A stretch of DNA of 64,000 bases from Bufo bufo (Eukaryota > Chordata > Amphibia > Anura > Bufonidae). Where the stretch lies: assembly GCF_905171765.1 (NCBI RefSeq), contig NC_053392.1:109698465-109762464 (forward strand), in the 5' to 3' direction. Under the pieces are notes generated by a model. It was not told the DNA's origin. It was given only the letters and a program-made list of their open reading frames with translations, and made no database searches. Below, one piece after another: positions 52,121 through 61,239 of the stretch (the first letter of the stretch is position 1; each line of letters begins with the position of its first letter). The position numbers and the translations under genes are program-made.

Positions 52121-53068
52121 TTACAGAAGACCCAGCCTAACATAGGATCTAAATCGCGCCGACTCCCACCGCCCGATCCTCATAATTGCCTCATCACCGA
52201 CCCCCAATCTTGCCGCCTCAGTCGCAGCACCAATCCTGAACGAATGACCAGAATAATCCTTATCATGCACCCCCAAAATCCTCAAACATTTTTTAAACAC
52301 CGCCAAGAATTGAAATCTCGACAGAAACGAACCATGCTCATGACAAAAAAACGGCAACGAATCCTTCTCCCTGCCAGACCAATACCTCCTCAAACACTGA
52401 ACAGGGCACATACCACAACCCGCAACAGAAAACCAAGTAAACTGTTGACCTCTGCCCTCTTGATCAGTCTTAGACCTATAAATCCGCACAATGACCCTGC
52501 CCTCCCCAATCTCCACGTCCTCACTAAGCAACCCCCCCGCACGACTAACACTGCCGCTCACCAACTCACCCAATCTGAAAGCCCCAGAAAATGCTAACGC
52601 AAATGCCGCCCTAAACAACCCCAGCTCCCATCCTGAGCTACACACAACGCTCAACTTCTCACCCATCTGAACCAAAAGCTCAAAAGACACCGGTCTCCTC
52701 CTATCTATTACCCTACCCGCCCCTCTACGCCAGCCTTTCAGAACCTGCCTTACTAAAAAACATTTTGTTAAATCCACCAATCCCCGCAGCCGAAAACCAA
52801 AGGCTACACCTGCAATCAACCGATTTACTTTGGACACCGACCAACCCTCACCTTTTAAATGCCCCAACAACATAACCAGCTTAACCACCCCATCGTCCCC
52901 ACCTGCACCCCAGTCCCCAATCCACTTCTCCCAGATTTCCCAAGCCTTTCCATACTCCCTCCACGTACCAGGGCTTAGCGAATCCCTAAGCAACCCCATC
53001 ACCTCTACTCCAAGATCCCCCACACCATGACGGACACTCCAGGCCCTCCAACTCCGCTTCTGGCACAA
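52121..53068 (-). CDS. Tyrosine recombinase of the Ngaro element
   Basis: 315-codon frame, the full catalytic domain in one piece. The first catalytic arginine is in FSGAFRLGELV (about residue 166), the H-x2-R pair in YSGHSFRIGAATEA (about 274-287), a Trp in IGRWESARF and the nucleophile Tyr in FRSYVRLGL near the C-terminus. YRs of DIRS-like elements insert a circular DNA copy and leave no target duplication. The N-terminal SAM-like half (…SPGTWREYGKAWEIWEKWI…) is present too. The start shown is the first Met; the 5' end overlaps the RNase H tail (52986-53321) in another frame. Looks intact. Confidence 0.9.
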   Translation of the reverse strand: MCQKRSWRAWSVRHGVGDLGVEVMGLLRDSLSPGTWREYGKAWEIWEKWIGDWGAGGDDGVVKLVMLLGHLKGEGWSVSKVNRLIAGVAFGFRLRGLVDLTKCFLVRQVLKGWRRGAGRVIDRRRPVSFELLVQMGEKLSVVCSSGWELGLFRAAFALAFSGAFRLGELVSGSVSRAGGLLSEDVEIGEGRVIVRIYRSKTDQEGRGQQFTWFSVAGCGMCPVQCLRRYWSGREKDSLPFFCHEHGSFLSRFQFLAVFKKCLRILGVHDKDYSGHSFRIGAATEAARLGVGDEAIMRIGRWESARFRSYVRLGLL

Positions 53069-53321
53069 GAAGCCGTAACCGCTCCCACTGTAAACGAGAA
53101 AGAGAGTCCGCCACAGAATTAGTCACTCCAGCCACATGCTTCGCCACCACCCAAACGTTAATCGACAAACACTGTAACACCAAAAACTGTAAAAGCTTAA
53201 CCACCGGAGGGGAGGATGCTGATAAACTGTTAAAAGACCGAAACAACTCCCAAATTATCACAATTAAAGCGCATTTTCCTATTCTCAAACCTATCCCCCC
53301 ACAACACCACCGCCATAACAA
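52986..53321 (-). pseudogene. Ngaro RNase H, C-terminal part
   Basis: Reads VVAKHVAGVTNSVADSLSRLQWERL (in part): the H-V/I-x-G-x-x-N-x-x-A-D-x-L-S-R block that ends RNase H in DIRS and Gypsy polyproteins. It continues the domain begun in 53230-54759 after a frame change near 53240-53300. Confidence 0.8.
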
Positions 53322-54759
53322 TAGGAAACAATTCTAACAGTGCAATATTCGTCACCCAACCGCGCTCCACCCACGACTCTGGCCAACCGCCCGCACACCA
53401 TTGCCCTTGACAATAAGCGCCAAAACCCACACCCCCCGACGCGTCCGTATACAATTCAAAATCTGCAACATCACAAACCTCCTCCATAACCAACGTCCTC
53501 CCATTATAATGTCCTAAAAATTCTGCCCAAACCCTCAAGTCACCTTTCAACTCTTTTCGCAACCTAACAAAGTGATAAGGCGCAGACACACCCGCTGTAG
53601 CGGCAGCCAGCCTTCTACAAAAAATCCTGCCCATCGGCATAATCTGACATGCAAAATTAAGCTTCCCTAATAATGACTGCAGCTCCCTCAACCTAATCTT
53701 CTCCCTCACTATGGCCTGATCGATTTCGCGCCTCAAATCCAGCACCTTGTCCATAGGAAGCCTACACTCCATCCTCTCTGTGTCTATAACAATCCCCAGG
53801 AAACACAATTCAGTAACTGGACCCACCGTCTTCTCCATCGCTAACGGCACGCCAAAACGCGCAAAAACCGACTGAACCGTGTGTAACAACAAAGAACATA
53901 CCCGAGAATTCGCGGGCCCCAAACACAAAAAGTCATCTAAATAATGAATAACCGATGCACAACCCGAAACATCTACCACCACCCACTCCAAAAATGAGCT
54001 GAACGTCTCAAAATATGCACAAGAGAGAGAGCACCCCATAGGCAAACACCTATCCACAAAATACTCCCCCCCCCAACAACATCCCAACAAACCCATACTC
54101 TCCACATGAACCGGAAGCAGCCGAAAAGCCGCTTCAACATCAACTTTTGCCAACAACGCCCCCTGCCCACACCGTCTCACCCACCTAACAGCCGCATCAA
54201 ATGACGTATACACCACCGAACACAATTCAGGATCTATACCATCATTGACCGACGCACCTTTCGGGTAAGACAAGTGATGAATGAGCCGAAACTTGTTCGG
54301 CTCCTTCTTAGGCACCACCCCCAACAAAGACACTCTAAGGTTCGGAAGCGGTGGCACACTAAACGGGCCAGCCATCCGCCCCAACTCAACCTCCCTCTTT
54401 AACTTCTCGGTCACCACATCCGCATGATCAAGCGCAGACCAAAGATTCTTATGAACCACAGGCCCCGCCGTTACCTCTGCCGGGATGCGCAAACCAAATC
54501 TAAATCCATCACCCAATAGCCTGGCCGCCGCCCGGTCCGGGTACCTATCTAGAAATTCCTGCATCCTTTCCAACCGCACCGGTGTCCGACCCCTTTCCAA
54601 CACCATCCCCCCCCTCTGTCTCCCCCCTCTAAAGCAACGGCTAGCCCCATGCGACCCTCCACACCCTGAGCATTCATGCTTGAATTTGCACTTAGCTCCA
54701 AATCTGCAGTTCCCTTCATTAAAGAGGAAACATAACCCTTTTGCTGACGCTGCTGCCAA
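53230..54759 (-). pseudogene. Ngaro zinc-finger reverse transcriptase and RNase H
   Basis: 509-codon frame. Residues 10-28 form C-x7-C-x5-C-x3-H (CCCH finger) and 30-42 a C-x2-C-x3-H-x4-C knuckle, both probably the gag C-terminus. The RT follows: RLIHHLSYPKGASVND, LLAKVDVEAAFRLLPV with the first catalytic Asp, LPMGCSLSCAYFE, and IHYLDDFLCLG with the catalytic pair (about 271-281). RNase H starts at ELYTDASGGVGFGAY (about 437) and reaches the CDN block before stopping. Frame change near 53240 separates the RNase H end. Confidence 0.9.
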
Positions 54760-55094
54760 TGCTCCCGGGGACGATCCCCCGGGCTCAGCCCGAAAGGATT
54801 GCCCAGCCCTATATCTGACCTAACTGCCTTACGCTGCCAAAACTGCTCATCGTAACGGAGCCACCCCACACCGCCGTATACCCGATATGCCTCACCTATC
54901 ACATCCTGGTAACAGAATAACGCCGAACAACATTCCGGAGACCTCTCCCCAATGACATTTGCTAATATGGCAAACGCTTGCAGCCAATTAGCAAATGTGC
55001 GGGGGATCAACCTATGCCGCCGCTTCTCTTCCTCCTCTTTCTTTCCCTCATCCTTCTTACCCCTATCCAAATTAAACCGTTCCAAAGGAAGCAA
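54549..55094 (-). pseudogene. Ngaro gag, C-terminal part
   Basis: Has the stretch RTFANWLQAFAILANVIGERSP and WLRYDEQFWQRKAVR, which matches the conserved gag region of Ngaro/DIRS elements (W...F....V....P.....L..Y...I......GG.W..YD..FR.). It overlaps the start of the zinc-finger RT frame in another register. A highly charged K/E stretch sits at residues 10-27. Confidence 0.65.
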
Positions 55095-55130
55095 GGAAAA
55101 TATTTCAACATATTCCCCTTTCCAGATTTT

Positions 55131-56043
55131 TTATTTTACCTCCTGCTTCAAATGGGCCCCCAAAGGGCCCTCAAAGCACACATACACCTCCCCACGCGCT
55201 CTATCATCCAACCTCTGCCCCTCTTCCTCACCCCCCACTTGAGTCTCCACAGACACCGACCCCCCACTCGACCCGGCTACCGGTCCCGGCAACACCCCCC
55301 ACGCCGGTAATGGCGACCCGCCCACGGATCCCAAACTAGCCAACCACCCCGCCAGACCCCCCAGCAACTGCCCCAAACCTTTTCCTAAATAACCCATGGC
55401 CACCCCCCCCAACACTTCCCACCGGGAAGCCCTGCGCTAATAAGGGACCCCGATTAGTCTCACCAGGCACCACGGGCGCTGTGACTCCCGCTGCCGCAGG
55501 TCCTGACTCCCGCTGCTCAGACTCAACTTCTGCGCTCCTTCTGGACGTTGAAGGCGACTGCTCCCGGACGACTTGTACTGCCCGCTGTATAATGCTGACC
55601 GGCCTCTGGCACGAAGACGCTGCTCCCGCTCCACACGAAACTTCACTGGGCCTGCACAGCTCTTCTCGCCCGCTCTGCGCAACCCGAAGCATATGGATCT
55701 CCTCACACCGCTGAGTAGACCGCCCGCTAGGACCTGGACTGGGCCGGTCCACCGTTCCTGGTCCTGTATCCTCAAGACTAGCAGGTGAGAGTGGGGGAAG
55801 GGGCGTCCCACTCCGCTCTGGGCCCTGCCGTGTACTGGGATTCCTCCCGCGACGAGAGCGCCCTGCTGAAGGCTGAGTAGACCCTCTCCGCCGCGGAGGG
55901 TCCCTGGAGGGGCTCCCTACTCGGTGCCGGACCCTGGGGGTGCTTTCAGGACTAAGGCGCGCCGGTGGGACACCCCGCCGCGGCCGGACAGCCCGTACAG
56001 TGGGGGTAGCTGCAGAAGCAGTGGCAATAACGCACGCACCCAC
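55131..56043 (-). pseudogene. Ngaro gag, N-terminal part, broken
   Basis: Minus-strand frames 55336-56043 and 55131-55415 encode Pro/Arg/Ser-rich and Gly-rich protein without a known domain. Low-complexity N-termini are usual for gag of these elements. Assigned by position between A1 and the conserved gag block; other overlapping frames in this GC-rich region are probably shadows. Confidence 0.4.
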
Positions 56044-56143
56044 CTGCTCCTACAACCAGCCAGGCCCCCGCACCTCCACTTCCCTGCGCAGTATTTCCAG
56101 CATCTCCTCCACTGATAACGGCAGCGCTGACATGATCCTGCTC

Positions 56144-56214
56144 CGTTTTTGCTTTCCCTGGCCGAATGCCTCTGCCCCCGCCTCCTCCTCACTCTGACCA
56201 GCAGCCCCTCCCCC
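56144..56214 (-). repeat. Ngaro split direct repeat A1 (5' end)
   Basis: About 71 bp starting CGTTTTTGCTTTCCCTGG and ending CAGCCCCTCCCC, partner of A2 at 51255-51324. Marks the 5' boundary of the element. Confidence 0.9.
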
Positions 56215-57118
56215 TCGTTCTCATGACTACCCGCGCCCTTTCTAACTTCCTACCTCTGCACCTTAACCCTTAACTCACCTGTCCCCTTACACCCAAAACC
56301 CTCTTCATATCCGGCCTCCCCTTACCGCTGTGCTTCTTGTCCGGCCTCACTTGATGCTATATCCATACCATACCCTTTCCACATCCACACTAGACTGGTG
56401 AGAAGGGAGGATAGGAGGAAAAAAAATTCAACAAATGAAAGATAAGATATATCTAGTCTTCCTAAAAAAAATCTGAGCACTAGGAGGCTAGAGGGGGTTA
56501 TATTCAAACTTTCAGGGCATTGGAGCAACTTCAGTTCAAACCGTACTTTTTCAAAAAATTTGGCAACACAAACCGGAAAAAAATCTTGAGTGGTTCACTC
56601 ATCTCTAGTTAGTACATGAAATGAAAATGCTTGGACTGAGGGAAAATATGTGCAGTGAACAGGTCGCAGGGGCATATGTGAGTGTCCAAAAGGGTGCAGT
56701 AGTCGTACGGTTTCCTGAAGCTCCCTGTGCTGGTGTGCAGTCATGTGAAGGGTGCAACGGTTCTTAACTTCAGGGCACACTCTGTTTCTAGTGTTCTCCT
56801 GCCTGATGGCGGTTGAGTTGCCCTTGATGTTGCTGTTTTATGGTGTAAGGCAGGGTCCCAGTTGTCGTGACGCCAGCACCTTGTGGTGCAAATATTGTGT
56901 GGTATAATGATGAAACCAGTATTTGTATAACAAATCCGCAGCACTTCATTGAAGCCGGTCAGCAGGTGATCCTATTCACATGAAATGCAGTCTTTACAGT
57001 TGATTCAAGTAGTTCCCAAAGGTTGTATATGGAGACTAGCTTCTCTCTCTCTCAGTCAGACTGGTCAATCTCTCCTTTTCCTGGCCTAAAGGGATACTCA
57101 CTCTCTCTCTCTCTCTCT
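56215..57118. other. Spacer between the two YR elements with a hAT end
   Basis: No gene. A hAT-type terminus TAGAGATGAGTGAACC (minus strand, ending at 56607) marks a MITE or solo end covering roughly 56400-56607; its other end was not found. From 56610 the sequence resembles an LTR or other old repeat (CGTGACGCCAGCACCTTGTGG). A CT run precedes the TA microsatellite at about 57097-57122. Confidence 0.45.
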
Positions 57119-57150
57119 CTCTATACATATATATATATATATATATATAT
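57119..57150. repeat. (TA)n microsatellite, left half of target
   Basis: TA run interrupted by the YR element; it resumes at 63363-63381 after the element. Confidence 0.85.
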
Positions 57151-57262
57151 TTGTGGGAGGAGCTGAGCGAGGAACAGAATAGGCATGCCTACGTACTGTC
57201 CTGACCTAACTGGCTGGAGTGTGCCCGACGCCAGTGACGAGGTAAGGCCTGAATAAGTGGGC
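57151..57262 (-). repeat. Split direct repeat B2
   Basis: 112 bp, start TTGTGGGAGGAGCTGAGCGA, end CTGAATAAGTGGGC; identical to B1. Confidence 0.95.
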
Positions 57263-57303
57263 CACCCAAGAGGAGAGCATGATAAAGGGGATGGGAGGGA
57301 GGG

Positions 57304-57397
57304 GCAAGAAACGGGCGCCCTCCTGCTTGTAGGAGGGGGTTTAAATAGGGTAAGTGCGCTCCTCCCACAATTACAGGCTGCAAGCAGCCTTCAATAT
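57304..57397 (-). repeat. Split direct repeat A2
   Basis: 94 bp, start GCAAGAAACGGGCGCCC, end GCAGCCTTCAATAT; identical to A1 at 63273-63366. Contains the self-complementary CTCCTGCTTGTAGGAG. Confidence 0.95.
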
Positions 57398-57509
57398 TTG
57401 TGGGAGGAGCTGAGCGAGGAACAGAATAGGCATGCCTACGTACTGTCCTGACCTAACTGGCTGGAGTGTGCCCGACGCCAGTGACGAGGTAAGGCCTGAA
57501 TAAGTGGGC
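57398..57509 (-). repeat. Split direct repeat B1
   Basis: 112 bp identical to B2; abuts A2 directly, as required for the A-B junction copied from the circular intermediate. Confidence 0.95.
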
Positions 57510-57565
57510 AAAAATAGAACTGGCACGTTGCAGGGTATGAAGCATTTTTCGAAGCATTGTGTGAC

Positions 57566-58420
57566 CTATAATGCCAAGGAACAAAAGGCTCTGGATATCT
57601 CAGCCCGTGGATTCGGAATGTACCTTGCGAAGCAGGATGACCTCCAACGACCCATCTTGCGGATGATGTGCGACGGTACCTGGTGACTAGAAGCTGCGGA
57701 CGCGGCCCCTATACGAAAGGAGTGCCCGGATATTGTGCTAGGGTTGTAACCCAACCCTGCGGCTAGGGTGCGGATGTTGGAGATGAACAGGGTTGAAGAC
57801 AGGGGCTTACCGTTAACCGGGAGCAATGGGTCGTCTAAAGCGGGAGATTAGAGAGAGGCCAGGAGCTCCTGGAGCACCTTGATAGGACACCAACAGTTGG
57901 CCGTAGGGTAAAATCCCACCTCTGTGGGAGGACCGGTTTGATTGGTCTTGGAGGATGGAATGGACAGGATGAAGTGGTCGGAGTGCCAGGCGAGATGTCG
58001 CCTGAGCAGGGTTGTTCGGGAGATGGCGCTGCAGGTGAACTCCCCGGGTCTGAGGAACCCATAGAACCCGAGGTACATGGCCGCTTTTGTAATGATGCTC
58101 GCTGATTGCCCAAAAGGAAGACCGTCTAGGGCTATGGATAACCTGCGGAAAAGCTCACCTGACACCGGTTGCCTGCGCACCTGGACTGCCGCGCTAACTT
58201 TCTGAATGCCCCTGAGGGTGGCTTTGATGGCCTAATTTGAAAAGATGGATCTGGCAGAGTGGTCGCTGAGCATCCGGTGGTGTTGGATGCTGGCCAAATA
58301 CAGCTTGATGGTATTAAACGAGAGGTGGCGGTGGGTGTGGCAATGGGCTATGAATGCCATGATAAAAGTGACCTCATCCACCTCCCCTTGTTGGTGGGTG
58401 TCAGCGAACCGCTTGAACAT
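57566..58420 (-). pseudogene. Tyrosine recombinase of the second YR element
   Basis: Three segments in one frame, split by in-frame stops at 58232-58234 (TAG) and 57848-57850 (TAA). The N-terminal half has …HLSFNTIKLYLASIQHHR… (SAM-like core-binding part). The middle has YGFLRPGEFTCSA with the first catalytic Arg. The last has ISGHSFRIGAASAAS (H-x2-R), MGRWRSSCFARYI with Trp and the nucleophile Tyr. All catalytic residues are present. The TAG may come from CAG or CGA-type decay. The YR is not downstream of a methyltransferase. Confidence 0.88.
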
Positions 58421-58503
58421 GCTGAACCCGGTGTCGTAGTTCCTGGCGGTGTTGGCGGCTAGCGACCCATGGACTAATAACCGTGCGGTTGCTATCAGGG
58501 GCT

Positions 58504-59343
58504 CTAGTCCAGCAGGAGGGCGCTGTATGGTGGAGCTGGAATGCCGACGGGATCTGCCCCTGGGAGTTCCTGAAAGAAAACATTGAAGTTAAAACGAGAC
58601 AGGGCGTCGGCCGCCACGTTCTGTGCTCCCTGGATATGGAAAGCGAAGACATGGAAGTTAAACTTCAAGGACAGCCAGACAAGCTTACGTAGCAGGGACA
58701 TTATCCTGAGAGATTTGGCCCTCCCCCTAGAGATTACCTCTACCAGGACCTGACTGTCCGTCCTGAAGATGACTGACCTGTTCGCCCAGAGCGGACCCCA
58801 AACGTGGGAAGCCGCCACTATGGGGTATAACTCCAACAGCGGCGAGGACCTCATAGCCTCAGCCTCGGACAGGAGCTCCACCGGCCAACTGCCGACCAAC
58901 CACTGCGGATAGAAGATTGCAGCGAACCCGCGGGAGGCCGCGGCGTCGGTGAAAACCGTAGGGGATGCTGCATTCGGGAAAGGCACAAACAAGGAGATGC
59001 CATTCCAGCCGGTCAGGAAGGTTTGCCACATCTGCAGATCCGCCATGGCGTGACCGTCCAGCCGGACGGTGGAGTCCTGATCCGGAGCATTTGGGAGGAG
59101 ATTGAGAAGCCGAGAGATGAAGGACCTGCCCTGTGGCATGATTTTGAACGCACAGGTAAGGAACCCTAACAGGGACTGGAGCTCCCGCTTGGACAAGACT
59201 CCGGAAGAGGCCGCGGAGGAAACGGCGGCCTTGATCTTAGCCAGCTTGGCCGCGGGGAGGCTGGCCTCCATGCGGACAGAATCCAGGGTAACGCCCAAGA
59301 AGGTAACCCCGGTGCCTGGACCCTCTGTCTTGGCGGATGCCAC
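58504..59343 (-). pseudogene. RT thumb and RNase H of the second YR element
   Basis: In the same frame as the RT upstream, separated by an in-frame TAG (59368-59370). Contains VTFLGVTLDSVRMEASLP (after the YLDD hairpin), LLGFLTCAFKIMPQGRSF, and RNase H with TVFTDAAASRGFAAIF (catalytic Asp), SSPLLELYPIVAA (catalytic Glu), FRTDSQVLVEVI (catalytic Asp) and GAQNVAADALSRF (end block). All RNase H catalytic residues are in place. Confidence 0.9.
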
Positions 59344-59367
59344 GGGGACCTTGAGACCGGCGAACAG

Positions 59368-60069
59368 CTAGAGCAAGCTTGCCAAGCCTGATGGGGGCTT
59401 CTGGGGCCTCTCGACGATCAGGAAGTCATCCAAATAATGTATGACCATGTCCAGACCCCCATGATGGACAAGGATCCAGTGCAGCGCACAGGCAAACCTG
59501 TCGAACAGCCACGGTCTGCTTTTTGACCCAAAGGTGAGGCGGTTAGCGAAATAGAACCCGTCTGCCCAATGCGACCCATAATATTGCCATAACCGAGGAA
59601 GGATGGGGAGCAGTTTAAAGGCGTCCGCGATGTCGGCCTTGGCCAACCAAGCCCCCTCCCCGGCCAGCAGGATGTACTGGATGGCCTCATCGATGGACGC
59701 GTAGGACATTGAGAATTCCCCTGACGGGATCAGGGAGTTAAGGCTGGGGATCGGCGACATGTGTGGAGCTGACAAGTCGTATATCAGACGTTTTTTATTA
59801 GAGGCCTGCTTGGAGACTAGACCAATGGGATTTATCCTCCAATTAGCAAAGGGAATGGATTTGAACGGGCCTAGCAGGAACCCCTTTCGAACCTCGTCCT
59901 GTAACAGGGTGGCTACCGCCTCTGGGTTCTGACTAGCCGACTGTAGGTTCCTTATCTCCCAGGAAACTTGAGGGAGGGCAACGAAGCCCGTATTGAAGCC
60001 CCTCTCGAAAACGGTGAGAAGGAACTCTACTGACTGGCGATCGGGGTGATCCCGCAAGAGGACGCCCAA
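59368..60069 (-). pseudogene. Reverse transcriptase of the second YR element
   Basis: Reads WRINPIGLVSKQASNKKRLIYDLS, AWLAKADIADAFKLLPI with the first catalytic Asp (about residue 149), RLTFGSKSRPWLFDRF, and MVIHYLDDFLIVERPQK with the catalytic pair. This matches DIRS/Ngaro RT. The frame is continuous with the gag C-terminal frame upstream (60423-60094) across one TAG at 60094-60096. Start shown is the first Met after that stop. Confidence 0.92.
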
Positions 60070-60093
60070 GAGCTCGATGTTGATGTCGGCTAG

Positions 60094-60530
60094 CTATAGA
60101 GTCTTACGTTGTCTCTTCGGGTAGCTGGAGCGGGGGTGAGCCCTGAAGCAGAGGGAGCAAACGTGCAAGGCTCTAAAACTATTGAAACCACAACCCCCGG
60201 CGTTGAAGTTGTTGCAGACCTGACTCTGCCCTAAGTAAGTAATGGGCCTGCCCAGCTTGTCGGTGGAACCTTGGAACCATTGTGTGCCAGAGGGGCCTGG
60301 CAGGGAGCCCTCCCGGGCCGGGGTGGGGGGGTTGGGACACCAGTCGGCCGTGTGCTGTATGGACTGGCACGCTGTGCAAGTGGGGGCCTGCAACCCGGCA
60401 AAATGGCGATAGAACAGCTCCATGTCCAGGTTCGCCCAGTCCGTGATGAATTGGAACTGGGCGAGGGCGGCGGCCGCCTTGGCTGAGAAAGACCTGTGAT
60501 AATCATAGAAGTTTGTTTCCGCCGTATTTG
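60094..60530 (-). pseudogene. Gag C-terminal part with zinc fingers
   Basis: The frame opens with FYDYHRSFSAKAAAALAQFQ upstream of the first Met (60423), a block conserved in Ngaro/DIRS gag, then CTACQSIQHTADWCP (C-x2-C-x5-H-x3-C like) and CNNFNAGGCGFNSFRALHVCSLC (CCCH-like) before a basic end, KRQRKTL. It is shifted against the N-terminal gag frame by a GTTTGTTT duplication (60511-60518). It ends in TAG followed by CTAG. Confidence 0.8.
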
Positions 60531-60607
60531 TATCCTAAGTCAGTGACCTGGTACAAATAGGAGTCCAGCTCCTCACGCCTGTGTGGCTGGACGCCGCAGA
60601 TGGTATC

Positions 60608-61237
60608 TCAGTAGAGGCTAAACGCAAGGACAAATTCGGGGATCGACAGCTTACGGTTCAGGCGGGCATCCTTGGCCCGAATAACCACAGAGATCTCCCC
60701 GCAACTAATGACCTTATTCTCAGATACGTCTTGCGACGCAATGAGAATGGACGCCAGGTTGACGTCCCTCCCCGCCAGGATGTCCCTTTTCAGGTTTTCT
60801 GGGATGTAATGCGAGGGGGCAATCTGGGGCCTGGAACAGACCGTACCTGGCGCCGAATCCTGGGACGTAGAAGGTAAGGCCGGAAGGGCTGGGGAAGGTG
60901 GTGCGGGTGGAGGCCGGGACTCCCATTCCCCCATCCTAGTTTGGATATCCGCAACCGAACCTGCCAGACTGACGATGGTGGCCTGCAACTGCAGGAGGGA
61001 TAGCTGGATCGACGAGGGAGAGGGCTCGTCACTTGAGCCCGATGGCGCCATCATTAGGAGACGGTACAGCTCCGCTTTTCTTGCGGAGGCGGGATGGTGA
61101 ATTCCTCTTCTGCTGAGCTCTGCAACAAGCTTCGGGACGGTCCAGCTCTGCAGAGAGGGGTTGCTGGCGCGCCCTGACACGGAGGTCCCGGGTAAGGACA
61201 GGTTATCATCTGACTCCGGGGCCTGCAACATCTTCAA
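60608..61237 (-). pseudogene. Gag N-terminal part with SAP-like domain
   Basis: 209-codon frame. Residues about 31-68 read WTVPKLVAELSRRGIHHPA followed by RKAELYRLLM, which fits the SAP helix-extended loop-helix motif (V-x2-L-x2-E-L-x3-G...G/R-K-x-E-L-x2-L-L). A coiled-coil-like stretch (IQLSLLQLQATIVSLAGSVADIQTRM) and Pro/Ser-rich spacer follow, then YIPENLKRDILAGRDVNLASILI, conserved in Ngaro gag. It stops at TGA 60608-60610 where an Arg codon (CGA) is expected in LYRD; homologous sequence continues past it. Confidence 0.75.
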
Positions 61238-61239
61238 GC

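Larger units (their letters stand above)
50940..56214 (-). mobile_element. Ngaro-type YR retrotransposon (DIRS order) with SGNH hydrolase
   Basis: Read on the minus strand: A1 repeat (56214-56144), gag (about 56043-54549), zinc-finger RT-RNase H (54759-52986), tyrosine recombinase (53068-52121), SGNH hydrolase-like ORF (52078-51481), B1 (51459-51322), A2 (51324-51255), spacer, B2 (51076-50940). A1-ORFs-B1-A2-B2 split direct repeats plus YR and no DDE integrase define Ngaro-like elements; no methyltransferase as in DIRS proper was seen. All repeat edges share CCC. No target duplication, as expected for YR integration. Several frameshifts; B repeats differ at a few positions. Confidence 0.9.

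Noticed and set aside
52244..55310. Plus-strand frames opposite the Ngaro ORFs
   Set aside because: Antisense to RT, RNase H and YR with recognised motifs; low-complexity Pro/Thr-rich.
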